DNA of 64,000 nt. Origin: Beijerinckiaceae bacterium. GTDB lineage: Bacteria; Pseudomonadota; Alphaproteobacteria; Rhizobiales; Beijerinckiaceae. The notes below the pieces were generated by a model. It worked only from the letters and a program-made list of their open reading frames with translations, did no database searches and was not told the origin of the DNA. Shown here piece after piece: positions 1 to 7,412 of this stretch. The translations under genes and the position numbers were made by a program. The stretch covers positions 62,001-126,000 of the forward strand of contig JAJPIC010000004.1 in the NCBI GenBank assembly GCA_021324915.1, read 5' to 3'. The first letter of the stretch is position 1, and each line of letters begins with the position of its first letter.

Positions 1-67
1 GTTGCCCGGGCGACGTCGGCAATGCGGAAGATCGAGCAGACGTGGATGCGTGACACCCGGTTTTCCA

Positions 68-310
68 TCAATTGGCCGCGGCCACTCGGGCCCGGCTCAT
101 TCTATAGCCCCGTTCGCGAATCAATCCCGCCAGCCCGCGCGCAAAAAGACATAGATCCTCGTCAGTTTCATGACCGCATTCGGCCCCGGCCTGCGAAATG
201 ACGACACAGTCTAATGCCCTGATATTGAAGGTGCAATCGCATGCGAAGCTTGAGCCGTCAGAAGCTGCAGCTCGGTGAGGAAACGCGCGGCAGAAATCTG
301 TGGAGGCCAA
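68..310 (-). CDS. possible small hypothetical protein (doubtful)
   Basis: An 80-codon frame that overlaps the last 100 bases of the HD-hydrolase gene in another frame. The part beyond that gene's stop reads like a real protein (ALDCVVIS, then an acidic stretch, then LCLFARGLAGLIRERGYRM) with acceptable codon use, but the only ATG lies well inside the upstream gene and I see no ribosome binding site. It could be a short downstream cistron or the remains of a frameshifted extension of the HD protein. I do not recognise a family. Confidence 0.25.
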   Translation of the reverse strand: MASTDFCRAFPHRAAASDGSSFACDCTFNIRALDCVVISQAGAECGHETDEDLCLFARGLAGLIRERGYRMSRARVAAAN

Positions 311-858
311 GGCTCCCAGGGCGTTCCGCCATAGACCGCGACAAGCGGGTCCTCGCTGAGCGGTTCGAAGGGAATGCGCAAGACATTGTGCATTTCTTCT
401 TCGGTCCAGCCGACGACGCGGACCGCTTCGGTTGCAGCTGCAATCCGGTCGGCTTCCTTGTGGAGCCGGTGCTCGGTTTCGCTCCAGCCCGGCAGGCCGT
501 AGCGCAGCGCAATTGCTTTCTCGAGCTCGTCGACGAGCTTGCGATAGGCCTCGCCAAGGAAGGGCTTGAGGACCGAAATGCAGTCGAAACCGAGCAGGCC
601 CTCGTCCGCATCATGCAGGAGCTCGCGCAGCTCCGCGCGCGGATCGGGCTCGGGAAAACGCTTCCGGCGCAGCTGCAGCACGAAAAGCGAATGCTGCGCA
701 ACCGAGAGCGGCAAGGGCCAGGCGGAATGGCCGCCCCAACGATAAGTGCGGGCAAGGCCGAGGGCGAGATCCTCGTCCTCCCAGTCGAAAGGCGAGGGAT
801 TGAGAAGGTCGAGCCTCTTGCCCGAAAGGAGCCGAACCCAGGCGCGCGGCTGGATCAT
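211..858 (-). CDS. HD-domain hydrolase, YfbR/5'-deoxynucleotidase-like
   Basis: A 215-residue protein with the HD metal-dependent phosphohydrolase pattern: an early His in SVAQHSLFV (about residue 55), the paired HD in ELLHDADEG (about 82) and later acidic residues. The layout and size fit YfbR-like hydrolases, which remove phosphate from (deoxy)nucleoside monophosphates in the cytoplasm; the substrate here is inferred. Its ATG overlaps the stop of tag by four bases, so it is probably translated from the same mRNA as ygfZ and tag. The cluster joins DNA-base repair, Fe-S upkeep and nucleotide clean-up. Confidence 0.75.
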   Translation of the reverse strand: MIQPRAWVRLLSGKRLDLLNPSPFDWEDEDLALGLARTYRWGGHSAWPLPLSVAQHSLFVLQLRRKRFPEPDPRAELRELLHDADEGLLGFDCISVLKPFLGEAYRKLVDELEKAIALRYGLPGWSETEHRLHKEADRIAAATEAVRVVGWTEEEMHNVLRIPFEPLSEDPLVAVYGGTPWEPWPPQISAARFLTELQLLTAQASHAIAPSISGH

Positions 859-1475
859 TTGGCGGTTCTATGCGTCGCGAGGCGGGCGAGCTTGGCGCAG
901 GCCTCGTGCCGCCAGCAGGGCACGACGTGGTCGTTGACCATGCCGACCGCCTGGCAAAAGGCATAGACGATGGTCGGCCCGCAGAACTTGAAGCCGCGGC
1001 TCTTCAAATCCTTCGAAATCTTCTCCGAGAGCGGCGTCGAGGCCGGCAGCTGGTCGCGGCGCCGGAACCGGTTCTGGATAGGCTCGCCGTCGACGAAGCC
1101 CCAGAGATAAGCGGCAAAGCCGCCGTTCTCCTGGATCGCGAGATAGGCCTGCGCGGACGAAACGGCGCCTTCGATCTTCGCCTTGTTGCGGATGATGCTC
1201 TCGTCGCGCATGAGCGAAGCGAGCTTCTTGGGACCATAGCGGGCCATCTTTTCCGGATCGAAATTATCGAAGGCCCGGCGAAAGCTCTCACGACGGCGCA
1301 GGATGGTGATCCAGGAAAGGCCCGCCTGGAATCCGTCGAGGATCAATTTCTCGAAGAGCGCCCGGTCGTCGAATTCAGGCACGCCCCATTCTTCGTCGTG
1401 ATAGGCGACATAGAGCGGATCTTCGCCCGGCCAGGTGCAGCGGATCTTGCCGTCGGATTGGGGGAGCTTCGTCAA
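855..1475 (-). CDS. tag: DNA-3-methyladenine glycosylase I
   Basis: A 206-residue protein of full family length that removes 3-methyladenine from alkylated DNA as the first step of base excision repair. Tag-family motifs are clear: CTWPGEDPLYVAYHDEEWG near the N terminus, the helix-hairpin region FQAGLSWITILRRRESFRRAF, and SRGFKFCGPTIVYAFCQAVGMVNDH near the C terminus. The Cys and His residues that bind structural zinc in this family appear to be present. The start overlaps the end of the ygfZ-like gene by four bases, which suggests translational coupling. Confidence 0.93.
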   Translation of the reverse strand: MTKLPQSDGKIRCTWPGEDPLYVAYHDEEWGVPEFDDRALFEKLILDGFQAGLSWITILRRRESFRRAFDNFDPEKMARYGPKKLASLMRDESIIRNKAKIEGAVSSAQAYLAIQENGGFAAYLWGFVDGEPIQNRFRRRDQLPASTPLSEKISKDLKSRGFKFCGPTIVYAFCQAVGMVNDHVVPCWRHEACAKLARLATHRTAK

Positions 1476-2308
1476 TTGGGCGGCGTTACCTCTATGCCGG
1501 CTTCGCCGGCAATTAGCCTAATTCCGGCATTTTTTGCATCTTCAAGCCGATCGAGCCGCAGCATGGCAAGGCCGTGGGTTCCAGCCGTCGAGCCCACCTG
1601 TCCGATGCTGATTTCGCCCATCATCACCTCGCAGCCCGGTTGCGGCACAGGCCCGTCGAAGCGGACTTTCAAGATTCGCTTGCGCGCCGAATTGCGGAAA
1701 TGCACCCGGGCGACCACCTCCTGGCCCGGATAGCAGCCCTTCTTGAAATCGACGCCATTGAGCCAATCGAGATCGGCATCATGCACGAAGGCGTCGCCAT
1801 AGGCAAAATCGATCCCGCCCTTGGGCACGCCGAGCGCGACGCGGCGCGCCTCGTAGACCTCCGGCGGAGTTGTCGCGAACTTTTCGAGATCTGCAGGCGG
1901 CGCGATGAGCCGAAAACCAAGCGCCGGAATGCGCGGGTCGGAGAAACCGATGCCTTCGAAAGCGGGAGGTTCGGCATCGCCCCAGATCGCGGCGACCGCC
2001 AGCTTTTCGCTCAGATCTTCGATGGCGATCTTGGCGCGTAATTTGTGGAAATTGAGTTTTTGCAAAAGCTCCGGAATCTGCGATTTGACGCAGTCGAGCA
2101 GAAAGCCCGATCCTTCATGGTCCGATGGCACGACGAAAAAGTCGAACAGCAACTTGCCCTGCGGCGTGAGGATGGCGGCATAGCGCCCCTCGCCCGGGCG
2201 GATGCCGAGCATGTTGTTCGTCGCGAGCCGGTGGAGGAAAGCGGTCGCCTCGGCTCCGGAGACGCTGATGACGCCGCGGTCGGCGAGAAGGCTAGAACCT
2301 CGATCCAT
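1472..2308 (-). CDS. ygfZ: YgfZ/GcvT-domain folate-binding protein
   Basis: A member of the YgfZ (IBA57-like) family, tetrahydrofolate-binding proteins that help assemble or repair Fe-S clusters. The family signature is seen as KGCYPGQEVVARVHFRN at about residues 210-226, with the conserved Cys in KGCYPGQE. The N terminus shows the GcvT-like fold (LLADRGVISVSGAEATAFLHRL). I chose the ATG at 2308: a longer frame begins at 2368, but the family starts near MDRGSSLL and the longer form would run closer to the divergent dihydroorotase gene. First gene of a three-gene minus-strand cluster. Confidence 0.88.
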   Translation of the reverse strand: MDRGSSLLADRGVISVSGAEATAFLHRLATNNMLGIRPGEGRYAAILTPQGKLLFDFFVVPSDHEGSGFLLDCVKSQIPELLQKLNFHKLRAKIAIEDLSEKLAVAAIWGDAEPPAFEGIGFSDPRIPALGFRLIAPPADLEKFATTPPEVYEARRVALGVPKGGIDFAYGDAFVHDADLDWLNGVDFKKGCYPGQEVVARVHFRNSARKRILKVRFDGPVPQPGCEVMMGEISIGQVGSTAGTHGLAMLRLDRLEDAKNAGIRLIAGEAGIEVTPPN

Positions 2309-2406
2309 GGTCCGGTCCGGCTTGCGTTCGTGATCAACCGTATTTAATCGGCTTCGATCGCAGAACAAGCGCCGCAGGCCCCCGGGGCCACCAGAGGAAA
2401 ATCCAT

Positions 2407-3750
2407 ATGGCCTTCGATCTCCTTCTGAAGGGCGGCACTCTGGTCAATCACGACGGGGTCGGAGCGCGCGACATCGGCATCAGAGCCGGCAGGATCGCCG
2501 AGATCGGCGACCTCTCCCGCGCCGCAGCAGGCGAGGTGATCGACGCTGCCGGCCTCCATATCCTCCCGGGCGTAATCGACACACAGGTCCATTTCCGCGA
2601 GCCCGGCTTCACCCTTAAAGAGGATTTGGAGACGGGCTCGCGCTCCGCCGTCCTCGGCGGCGTCACCGCGGTCTTCGAAATGCCCAATACCGAGCCGCCG
2701 ACCACGGGCGCCGCTCAGCTCGCCGACAAGGTTCGCCGCGCAAGAGGCCGCATGCATTGCGATTTTGCCTTCTGGGTCGGCGGTACGCACGACAACGTCG
2801 AGGAGATCCCGGAACTCGAACGCCTCCCGGGCGCCGCCGGAATCAAGGTTTTTCTCGGCTCCTCGACCGGCTCGCTGCTCGTTCCCGACGAGAAAGGGCT
2901 TGCGGCGATCCTTTCGAAGACGCGCCGGCGCGCCGCCTTCCATTCCGAGGACGAACATCGGCTCGAGTCGCGCAAGGGTCTGCGCGTCGCGGGCGATCCG
3001 TCGTCCCATCCCATCTGGCGCGACGAAGAGGCCGCCATCCTCTCGACTGAGCGCCTCGTGCGGGTCGCGCGCGAGAAACGCGCGCCGATCCACATTCTCC
3101 ATGTCTCGACGGCCGAAGAAATCGATTTCCTTGCCGGCCACAAGGACATCGTGAGCCTCGAGGCGACGCCGCAGCACTTGACCTTCAGCGCCGAGGATTA
3201 TGCAAGGCTCGGCACGCGGTTGCAGATGAACCCGCCGATCCGGACCGAGCGTCATCGCGCGCGGATTTGGCGCGGGCTCGAACAGGGCATCATCGATGTT
3301 CTGGGCTCGGATCACGCGCCGCATACTGTGGAAGAGAAGGCCAAGCCCTATCCGCAAAGCCCTTCGGGGATGCCGGGCGTGCAGACGCTCGTTCCAGTGA
3401 TGCTCGATCATGTGAATGCGGGCCGGCTCAGCATCGAGCGTTTCGTGGACCTGACGAGCGCGGGGCCGGCGCGGCTCTTCGGCATCGCCGGAAAGGGCAG
3501 AATTGCCGTCGGCTATGACGCCGATCTCACCCTGATCGATCTCAAGCGAAGCGTCCGGATAGAAGAGTCCTGGATCGGCTCGCGCTGCGGCTGGACACCC
3601 TTTGCGGGCAGGAACGTGACCGGCTGGCCCGTCGGCACATTGGTGCGCGGCATGCGCGTGATGTGGGACGGCGAGATCGCCACGCCGAGCCAGGGCGAGC
3701 CGGTGCGGTTTTTTGGAGCGGGCTGGGCCACGCGGGAGGCGGACAAATGA
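2407..3750 (+). CDS. pyrC: dihydroorotase-like amidohydrolase (PyrC family)
   Basis: A 447-residue cyclic amidohydrolase. By family it would interconvert carbamoyl-aspartate and dihydroorotate in pyrimidine synthesis. Visible active-site features: Lys147 (IKVFLGSS), the residue carboxylated to bridge two metals; His179; His229/His232; and Asp302 in LGSDHAPHT. The usual D-x-H-x-H metal motif reads D58-T-Q-V-H62, so the first metal-binding His is Gln. From memory, this variant recurs in alphaproteobacterial homologues, so catalysis may differ from classical PyrC, or a second pyrC may sit elsewhere. Its stop overlaps the next start (ATGA). pyrE lies at the far end of the window. Confidence 0.85.
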   Translation: MAFDLLLKGGTLVNHDGVGARDIGIRAGRIAEIGDLSRAAAGEVIDAAGLHILPGVIDTQVHFREPGFTLKEDLETGSRSAVLGGVTAVFEMPNTEPPTTGAAQLADKVRRARGRMHCDFAFWVGGTHDNVEEIPELERLPGAAGIKVFLGSSTGSLLVPDEKGLAAILSKTRRRAAFHSEDEHRLESRKGLRVAGDPSSHPIWRDEEAAILSTERLVRVAREKRAPIHILHVSTAEEIDFLAGHKDIVSLEATPQHLTFSAEDYARLGTRLQMNPPIRTERHRARIWRGLEQGIIDVLGSDHAPHTVEEKAKPYPQSPSGMPGVQTLVPVMLDHVNAGRLSIERFVDLTSAGPARLFGIAGKGRIAVGYDADLTLIDLKRSVRIEESWIGSRCGWTPFAGRNVTGWPVGTLVRGMRVMWDGEIATPSQGEPVRFFGAGWATREADK

Positions 3751-4784
3751 TTTTCCGTCAGCTCTTCGATCAGACTTCGAGCACTTATTCCTATCTGATC
3801 GCAAGCCGCCGGGGCGGCGAGGCGCTGATTATCGATCCCGTCTTGGAGAAGGTCGACCGCTATCTCCAGCTCGTGCGCGAGCTCGACCTCAAGCTCGTCA
3901 AGGCGGTCGATACGCATTTGCATGCCGATCACATCACCGGCCTCGGTGCTCTGCGCGACAAGACCCGTTGCATCACGGTCATGGGCGAGCAGAGCAAGGC
4001 GGATATCGTTTCGATGCGGCTCGCCGACGGCGAAAAGCTGACCGTCGACGGGCTCTCGCTCGACACGATCTATACGCCCGGGCACACCGACGATTCCTAT
4101 AGTTTCGCAATGCACGACCGGGTTTTCACGGGCGATACGCTGCTCATTCGCGGGACCGGCCGCACCGACTTCCAGAACGGCAATCCGCGCGAGCAATATG
4201 AATCGATTTTCGGCCGGTTGTTGAAGCTTCCGGAGGCGACGCTCGTCTACCCGGCGCACGATTATAAGGGCGACACGGTCTCGACCATCGGCGAGGAGAA
4301 AGCATTCAATCCGCGCCTGCAGGTGAAATCGGTCGAGGATTATGTGGAGCTGATGAATAATCTAAAGCTCGCCAATCCGAAAATGATGGATGTCGCCGTT
4401 CCCGCCAATATGAAGGTGGGTCTCCATCAGGAGGAGATTGCGCGGCGCGGCTGGGCGCTGAACGCAGAGCAGGCAATGGCGATCTTCGAGCAACCGGACG
4501 TGGCGCTGGTCGATCTGCGCGAGGCGCACGAGCGCGAGCGCCACGGCGCCATTCCGCACGCCTTGCACGTGCCCTATCCGAGCCTCCAGGAAAATATTCG
4601 CGCCGGCGGCATGTTGCACGAGCTTGCTAAATCGGCGGGCAAGCGGCTGTTGTTCTACTGCGCCTTCGGCGAGCGCTCGGCCATGGCGGTGCAAGCTGCG
4701 CAGGACGCCCAGCTCTCCTCCTCCTGTCACCTGCAAGGCGGCCTTGCGGCATGGAAAGCGGCCGGCGGCCCTATCGAGCGGTGA
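3747..4784 (+). CDS. MBL-fold persulfide dioxygenase fused to a rhodanese domain
   Basis: A 345-residue fusion. The N-terminal ETHE1-like metallo-beta-lactamase domain (about 1-240) carries T-H-L-H-A-D-H at 56-62, GHTDDS at 112-117, GDT at 129-131 and His171. These are the iron ligands of persulfide dioxygenases, which oxidise glutathione persulfide to sulfite. The C-terminal rhodanese domain (about 243-345) has its active Cys305 in YCAFGERS, so sulfur transfer is plausible. The same pairing is known from bacterial PRF-type enzymes in sulfide detoxification. I chose the ATG at 3747 because it overlaps the pyrC stop and gives the family N terminus MIFRQLFD; the open frame starts earlier. Confidence 0.88.
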   Translation: MIFRQLFDQTSSTYSYLIASRRGGEALIIDPVLEKVDRYLQLVRELDLKLVKAVDTHLHADHITGLGALRDKTRCITVMGEQSKADIVSMRLADGEKLTVDGLSLDTIYTPGHTDDSYSFAMHDRVFTGDTLLIRGTGRTDFQNGNPREQYESIFGRLLKLPEATLVYPAHDYKGDTVSTIGEEKAFNPRLQVKSVEDYVELMNNLKLANPKMMDVAVPANMKVGLHQEEIARRGWALNAEQAMAIFEQPDVALVDLREAHERERHGAIPHALHVPYPSLQENIRAGGMLHELAKSAGKRLLFYCAFGERSAMAVQAAQDAQLSSSCHLQGGLAAWKAAGGPIER

Positions 4785-4821
4785 TCAGGCAGCGCGGAAA
4801 CTCAGGCGTTGCTATTCGACC

Positions 4822-5436
4822 TCACGACGTCCCGTACCTGTGCGTCACGTCGCGCGCGATATGGCTCGATTCCTGGAGAAAGCGCGTGATGATCGTCTGC
4901 GCATTCGGCGTGCACTGCCGGTAATTCAGCTCATAGCCCTGAAAGCCTCTGTTATACGCGCCGGCGAGGCGTTCCTTGCGCGTCTCGTCTTTGGTCTCGG
5001 CATCCATGAGCGCCGTCATCTTGTCGCGCCAGATCTGGCCGCTGCTTTGGCCGGCGCAAAGGTCCTGCAGATAAGTGAGCGCGCCGAGCAGTTCCGAGAG
5101 GCGCAACAATTGCGGCTCATAGGGCGGAGCGGGTTCGCTCGGCGCATTGGTCGCAGGCGTACCAGGTTTGGCTTCCGCAGCATTAGCTGGTGTAGCGGGA
5201 TTGGCGCCCGGCAGAGGCGGCGTTTTCGCGCCGGGCTGCGCGGGCAATGCGGCGGCAGCCGGCGGGGGTTTCGGCTTCGGCCTTGGGGCTTCCTCACGCC
5301 AATAATGGCGGGGCTCTTCGTACTGGGGCGGAGCGATCGACCGCTCGAGCAGATTTTGCGCGGCAGCCGGCGCAATCAGGGCCGAAACTATCGCGACAGA
5401 GATAAGCGCCTTACGCATTCCCCATTGCCCGCTCAC
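4822..5436 (-). CDS. TIGR02301 family secreted protein
   Basis: A protein of about 200 residues with a Sec signal peptide (MRKALISVAIVSALIAPAAAQ), a proline-rich linker (about 45-100) and a conserved helical domain with PQLLRLSELLGALTYLQDLC and GYELNYRQC. It matches the Hyphomicrobiales family TIGR02301, of unknown function and probably periplasmic. The longest frame begins with a GTG that overlaps the Nudix stop (GTGA); an ATG at 5418 would start directly at the signal peptide. I cannot decide between them. Last gene of pdxH-Nudix-TIGR02301; convergent with the dioxygenase gene. Confidence 0.8.
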   Translation of the reverse strand: MSGQWGMRKALISVAIVSALIAPAAAQNLLERSIAPPQYEEPRHYWREEAPRPKPKPPPAAAALPAQPGAKTPPLPGANPATPANAAEAKPGTPATNAPSEPAPPYEPQLLRLSELLGALTYLQDLCAGQSSGQIWRDKMTALMDAETKDETRKERLAGAYNRGFQGYELNYRQCTPNAQTIITRFLQESSHIARDVTHRYGTS

Positions 5437-5876
5437 GCCAAATTCCGGTCAAGCAAAATCTTCTGCGCATTTTCGACGATCGCGTGCAAGTGGGGCGTCG
5501 TCGTAAGACGCGCGATCTCATGCGGTTCGGCCCAGAGAATCTCGCTCGCTTCGGGACCCGTTTGTCCTTCGCCTGAAATCCACAGGCCGACGAAGGAGAG
5601 AACCACGTAATGCTGACGCAATTGCGTCGCAGTGTCGGCAACCATCATTTCGACGGCACGATTGAACCCGATGATTCGGGCCTCGACCCCGGTTTCCTCT
5701 TCGAGCTCGCGCAGCGCGGCATCTTCGAGGCTCTCGCCCGCCTCGACGCGCCCGCCCGGCAGCGAAAAAGCGCCCGCGGAAGGTGGCGCCGTCCGTTTGG
5801 CGAGGAGCACGCGGCCTCCGCGAAAAACGGCGATGCTGACGCCGAGCAGCGGATATGGCGGATCGAATCGGCTCAT
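5433..5876 (-). CDS. Nudix hydrolase
   Basis: A 147-residue protein with a complete Nudix box at about residues 42-64 (G-x5-E-x7-REL-x-EE-x-GV, seen as GRVEAGESL then REL then EEETGV). Nudix enzymes hydrolyse nucleoside diphosphates linked to another group X. The short length and GAFSLPGG lead-in resemble ADP-ribose/NADH pyrophosphatase-like members, but the substrate cannot be read from sequence. It begins four bases after the pdxH stop and overlaps the next gene, so it is in one operon with pdxH. Confidence 0.88.
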   Translation of the reverse strand: MSRFDPPYPLLGVSIAVFRGGRVLLAKRTAPPSAGAFSLPGGRVEAGESLEDAALRELEEETGVEARIIGFNRAVEMMVADTATQLRQHYVVLSFVGLWISGEGQTGPEASEILWAEPHEIARLTTTPHLHAIVENAQKILLDRNLA

Positions 5877-5880
5877 CGGC

Positions 5881-6474
5881 TCATGGATAGAGGCGCTGCT
5901 TTTCCCAGCCTTCAGTGAGGCGAGTGAACCGCACGCGGTCGTGCAGCCGGAACGGCCCGTTCGACCAGAATTCGATCGTTACCGGCCGGATGCGGTAGCC
6001 GATCCAATAGGCGGGGCGCGGCACGCCCCCGAGCGCAAATTTGGTGGCGTATTTGGCCACCGCCGTCTCCAGCGCCAGGCGATTTTCGAGCGGGCGCGAT
6101 TGTTGGCTCGCCCAAGCGCCGATACGGCTTTGCAGCGGGCGCGTGCGGAAATAGGCGTCGGCCTCGGCTTCGCTCGTCAGTTCGACGGGGCCGCGAATCC
6201 GCACCTGGCGGGCAAGCGATTTCCAGTGGAAGACCGCCGCCGCCTTCATATTGGCGGCAAGCTCGCGTCCTTTGTCGCTCTCGGAATTGCTATAGAAAAC
6301 AAAGCCGTTGGCATCAAAAGACTTGAGAAGTACCATGCGTACGTCTGGCATGCCTTCGGCATCCGTGGTAGCCAGAGCCATCGCATTGGCATCGCTCGGT
6401 TCGGATTTTTCCGCCGCCGCGAGCCAGTTCGAGAAGAGCGCGAGGGGTTCGTCGGCATCCGTGAAGTCATGCAT
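5881..6474 (-). CDS. pdxH: pyridoxamine 5'-phosphate oxidase
   Basis: A 197-residue FMN enzyme that oxidises pyridoxine or pyridoxamine 5'-phosphate to pyridoxal 5'-phosphate, the last step of vitamin B6 synthesis and salvage. Family motifs are present: [21 protein letters not shown] (FMN and substrate contacts), the [19 protein letters not shown] region, and the C-terminal [10 protein letters not shown]...W..QRLYP end typical of PdxH. Slightly shorter at the N terminus than the E. coli enzyme, as in many alphaproteobacteria. Its PLP product is used by BioA, BioF and the aminotransferase encoded elsewhere in this window. Confidence 0.93.
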   Translation of the reverse strand: MHDFTDADEPLALFSNWLAAAEKSEPSDANAMALATTDAEGMPDVRMVLLKSFDANGFVFYSNSESDKGRELAANMKAAAVFHWKSLARQVRIRGPVELTSEAEADAYFRTRPLQSRIGAWASQQSRPLENRLALETAVAKYATKFALGGVPRPAYWIGYRIRPVTIEFWSNGPFRLHDRVRFTRLTEGWEKQRLYP

Positions 6475-6525
6475 GGTTAAGCCATTTGCCCTAGACTTTC
6501 ACGAAGCAGGGACGGAGGTTTGGGT

Positions 6526-7008
6526 TTGCTGAGCGTTCGCCGGGGGGTGAGCCTATTGCCTTATATAGGAAATCTGCGCATCGCGAAAAAAGCCGCATGG
6601 ATTGTGGCGCCTTTGCTGTGCTTTGCGCTCGGGGCCTGTTCGGTCTCCATGCCCATGGGCTCGCTCATCGGCGCGCATGACGACGATGAGACCGGCTCGA
6701 TCGAGCAGCAGCAGCCGCAGATGGACGGGCTCAAGGGCGAAGATTGGCAGCGCGCCAAATCGGCGCTCGATTCGGCACTTGCGTCGCAGAGCAAGGACGC
6801 CGTCTCCTGGGACAATCCCGCTTCGGGCACCAAGGGGTCGTTCACGCCGATCGGCGACGCTTACGACACGGATACCGGAAAGTGCCGCGGCTTCCGCGCT
6901 GCGGTCGACCGCAAGGATGCCGACGATGCCCTACAGGGCACGGCCTGCACCGACAAATCGGGCGGCAATTGGGTCATCACCGACGTGAAGCCCTGGAACA
7001 ATAGCTAG
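6526..7008 (+). CDS. lipoprotein, RT0821/Lpp0805-like surface protein
   Basis: A small exported protein with a lipoprotein signal: a hydrophobic stretch WIVAPLLCFALGAC in which the last Cys is the probable lipidation site. The mature part contains ALASQSKDAVSWDNPASGTKGSFTP and a C-terminal CRGFRAAVD...GTACTDKSGGNWVITD, the pattern of the RT0821/Lpp0805 (17-kDa antigen-like) surface family of unknown function. The start is uncertain: a TTG at 6526 has GGAGG seven bases upstream, while GTG and other TTG codons are nearby. Divergent from pdxH. Confidence 0.7.
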   Translation: MLSVRRGVSLLPYIGNLRIAKKAAWIVAPLLCFALGACSVSMPMGSLIGAHDDDETGSIEQQQPQMDGLKGEDWQRAKSALDSALASQSKDAVSWDNPASGTKGSFTPIGDAYDTDTGKCRGFRAAVDRKDADDALQGTACTDKSGGNWVITDVKPWNNS

Positions 7009-7132
7009 GCTCATTCCCTCGCCCCATGAGCGAAGCGAAATGGAGAGAGGGGTGACGCATCGGCACAACAATGCGCTCCTCATCTGCGCCGTGCCGTAAT
7101 TTCGGATTGACGGTGCGGCAAACCCATGTAGC

Positions 7133-7312
7133 TTGGTCTCCGATGGTTCCCTTCGGGGATCAAAAGGGAACATGGTGAGGCCTTTGGCCTAAGCCATGGC
7201 TGCCCCCGCAACTGTAAGCGGCGAGCCGCGCGCCATCACGCCACTGGGAAACCGGGAAGGCGGCGCAAGGCGAAGACCCGCGAGCCAGGAGACCTGCCAT
7301 CGACCGTGGTCA
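7133..7312 (+). promoter_or_regulatory. cobalamin (AdoCbl) riboswitch
   Basis: All landmarks of the class are visible in order: a GATGGTTCCC...GGGAACATGGTGAGGCC segment at about 7141-7178, a conserved GCTGCCCCCGCAACTGT block at about 7200-7216 followed by AAGCGG, and the B12 box AGCCAGGAGACCTGCCA at 7283-7299. It lies about 100 bases before the TonB receptor gene. By precedent, cobalamin binding would reduce expression of the downstream uptake genes. Ends are approximate. Confidence 0.95.
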
Positions 7313-7412
7313 CGCGCGGACGCATCGGGCGGGGTGCACCGATGGAAGCTTGCGACGCCGCTTGCGGCGCGCAAGCTTTGGCTCGCGGTGACGTGTCACG
7401 TCACGAGGCCCT

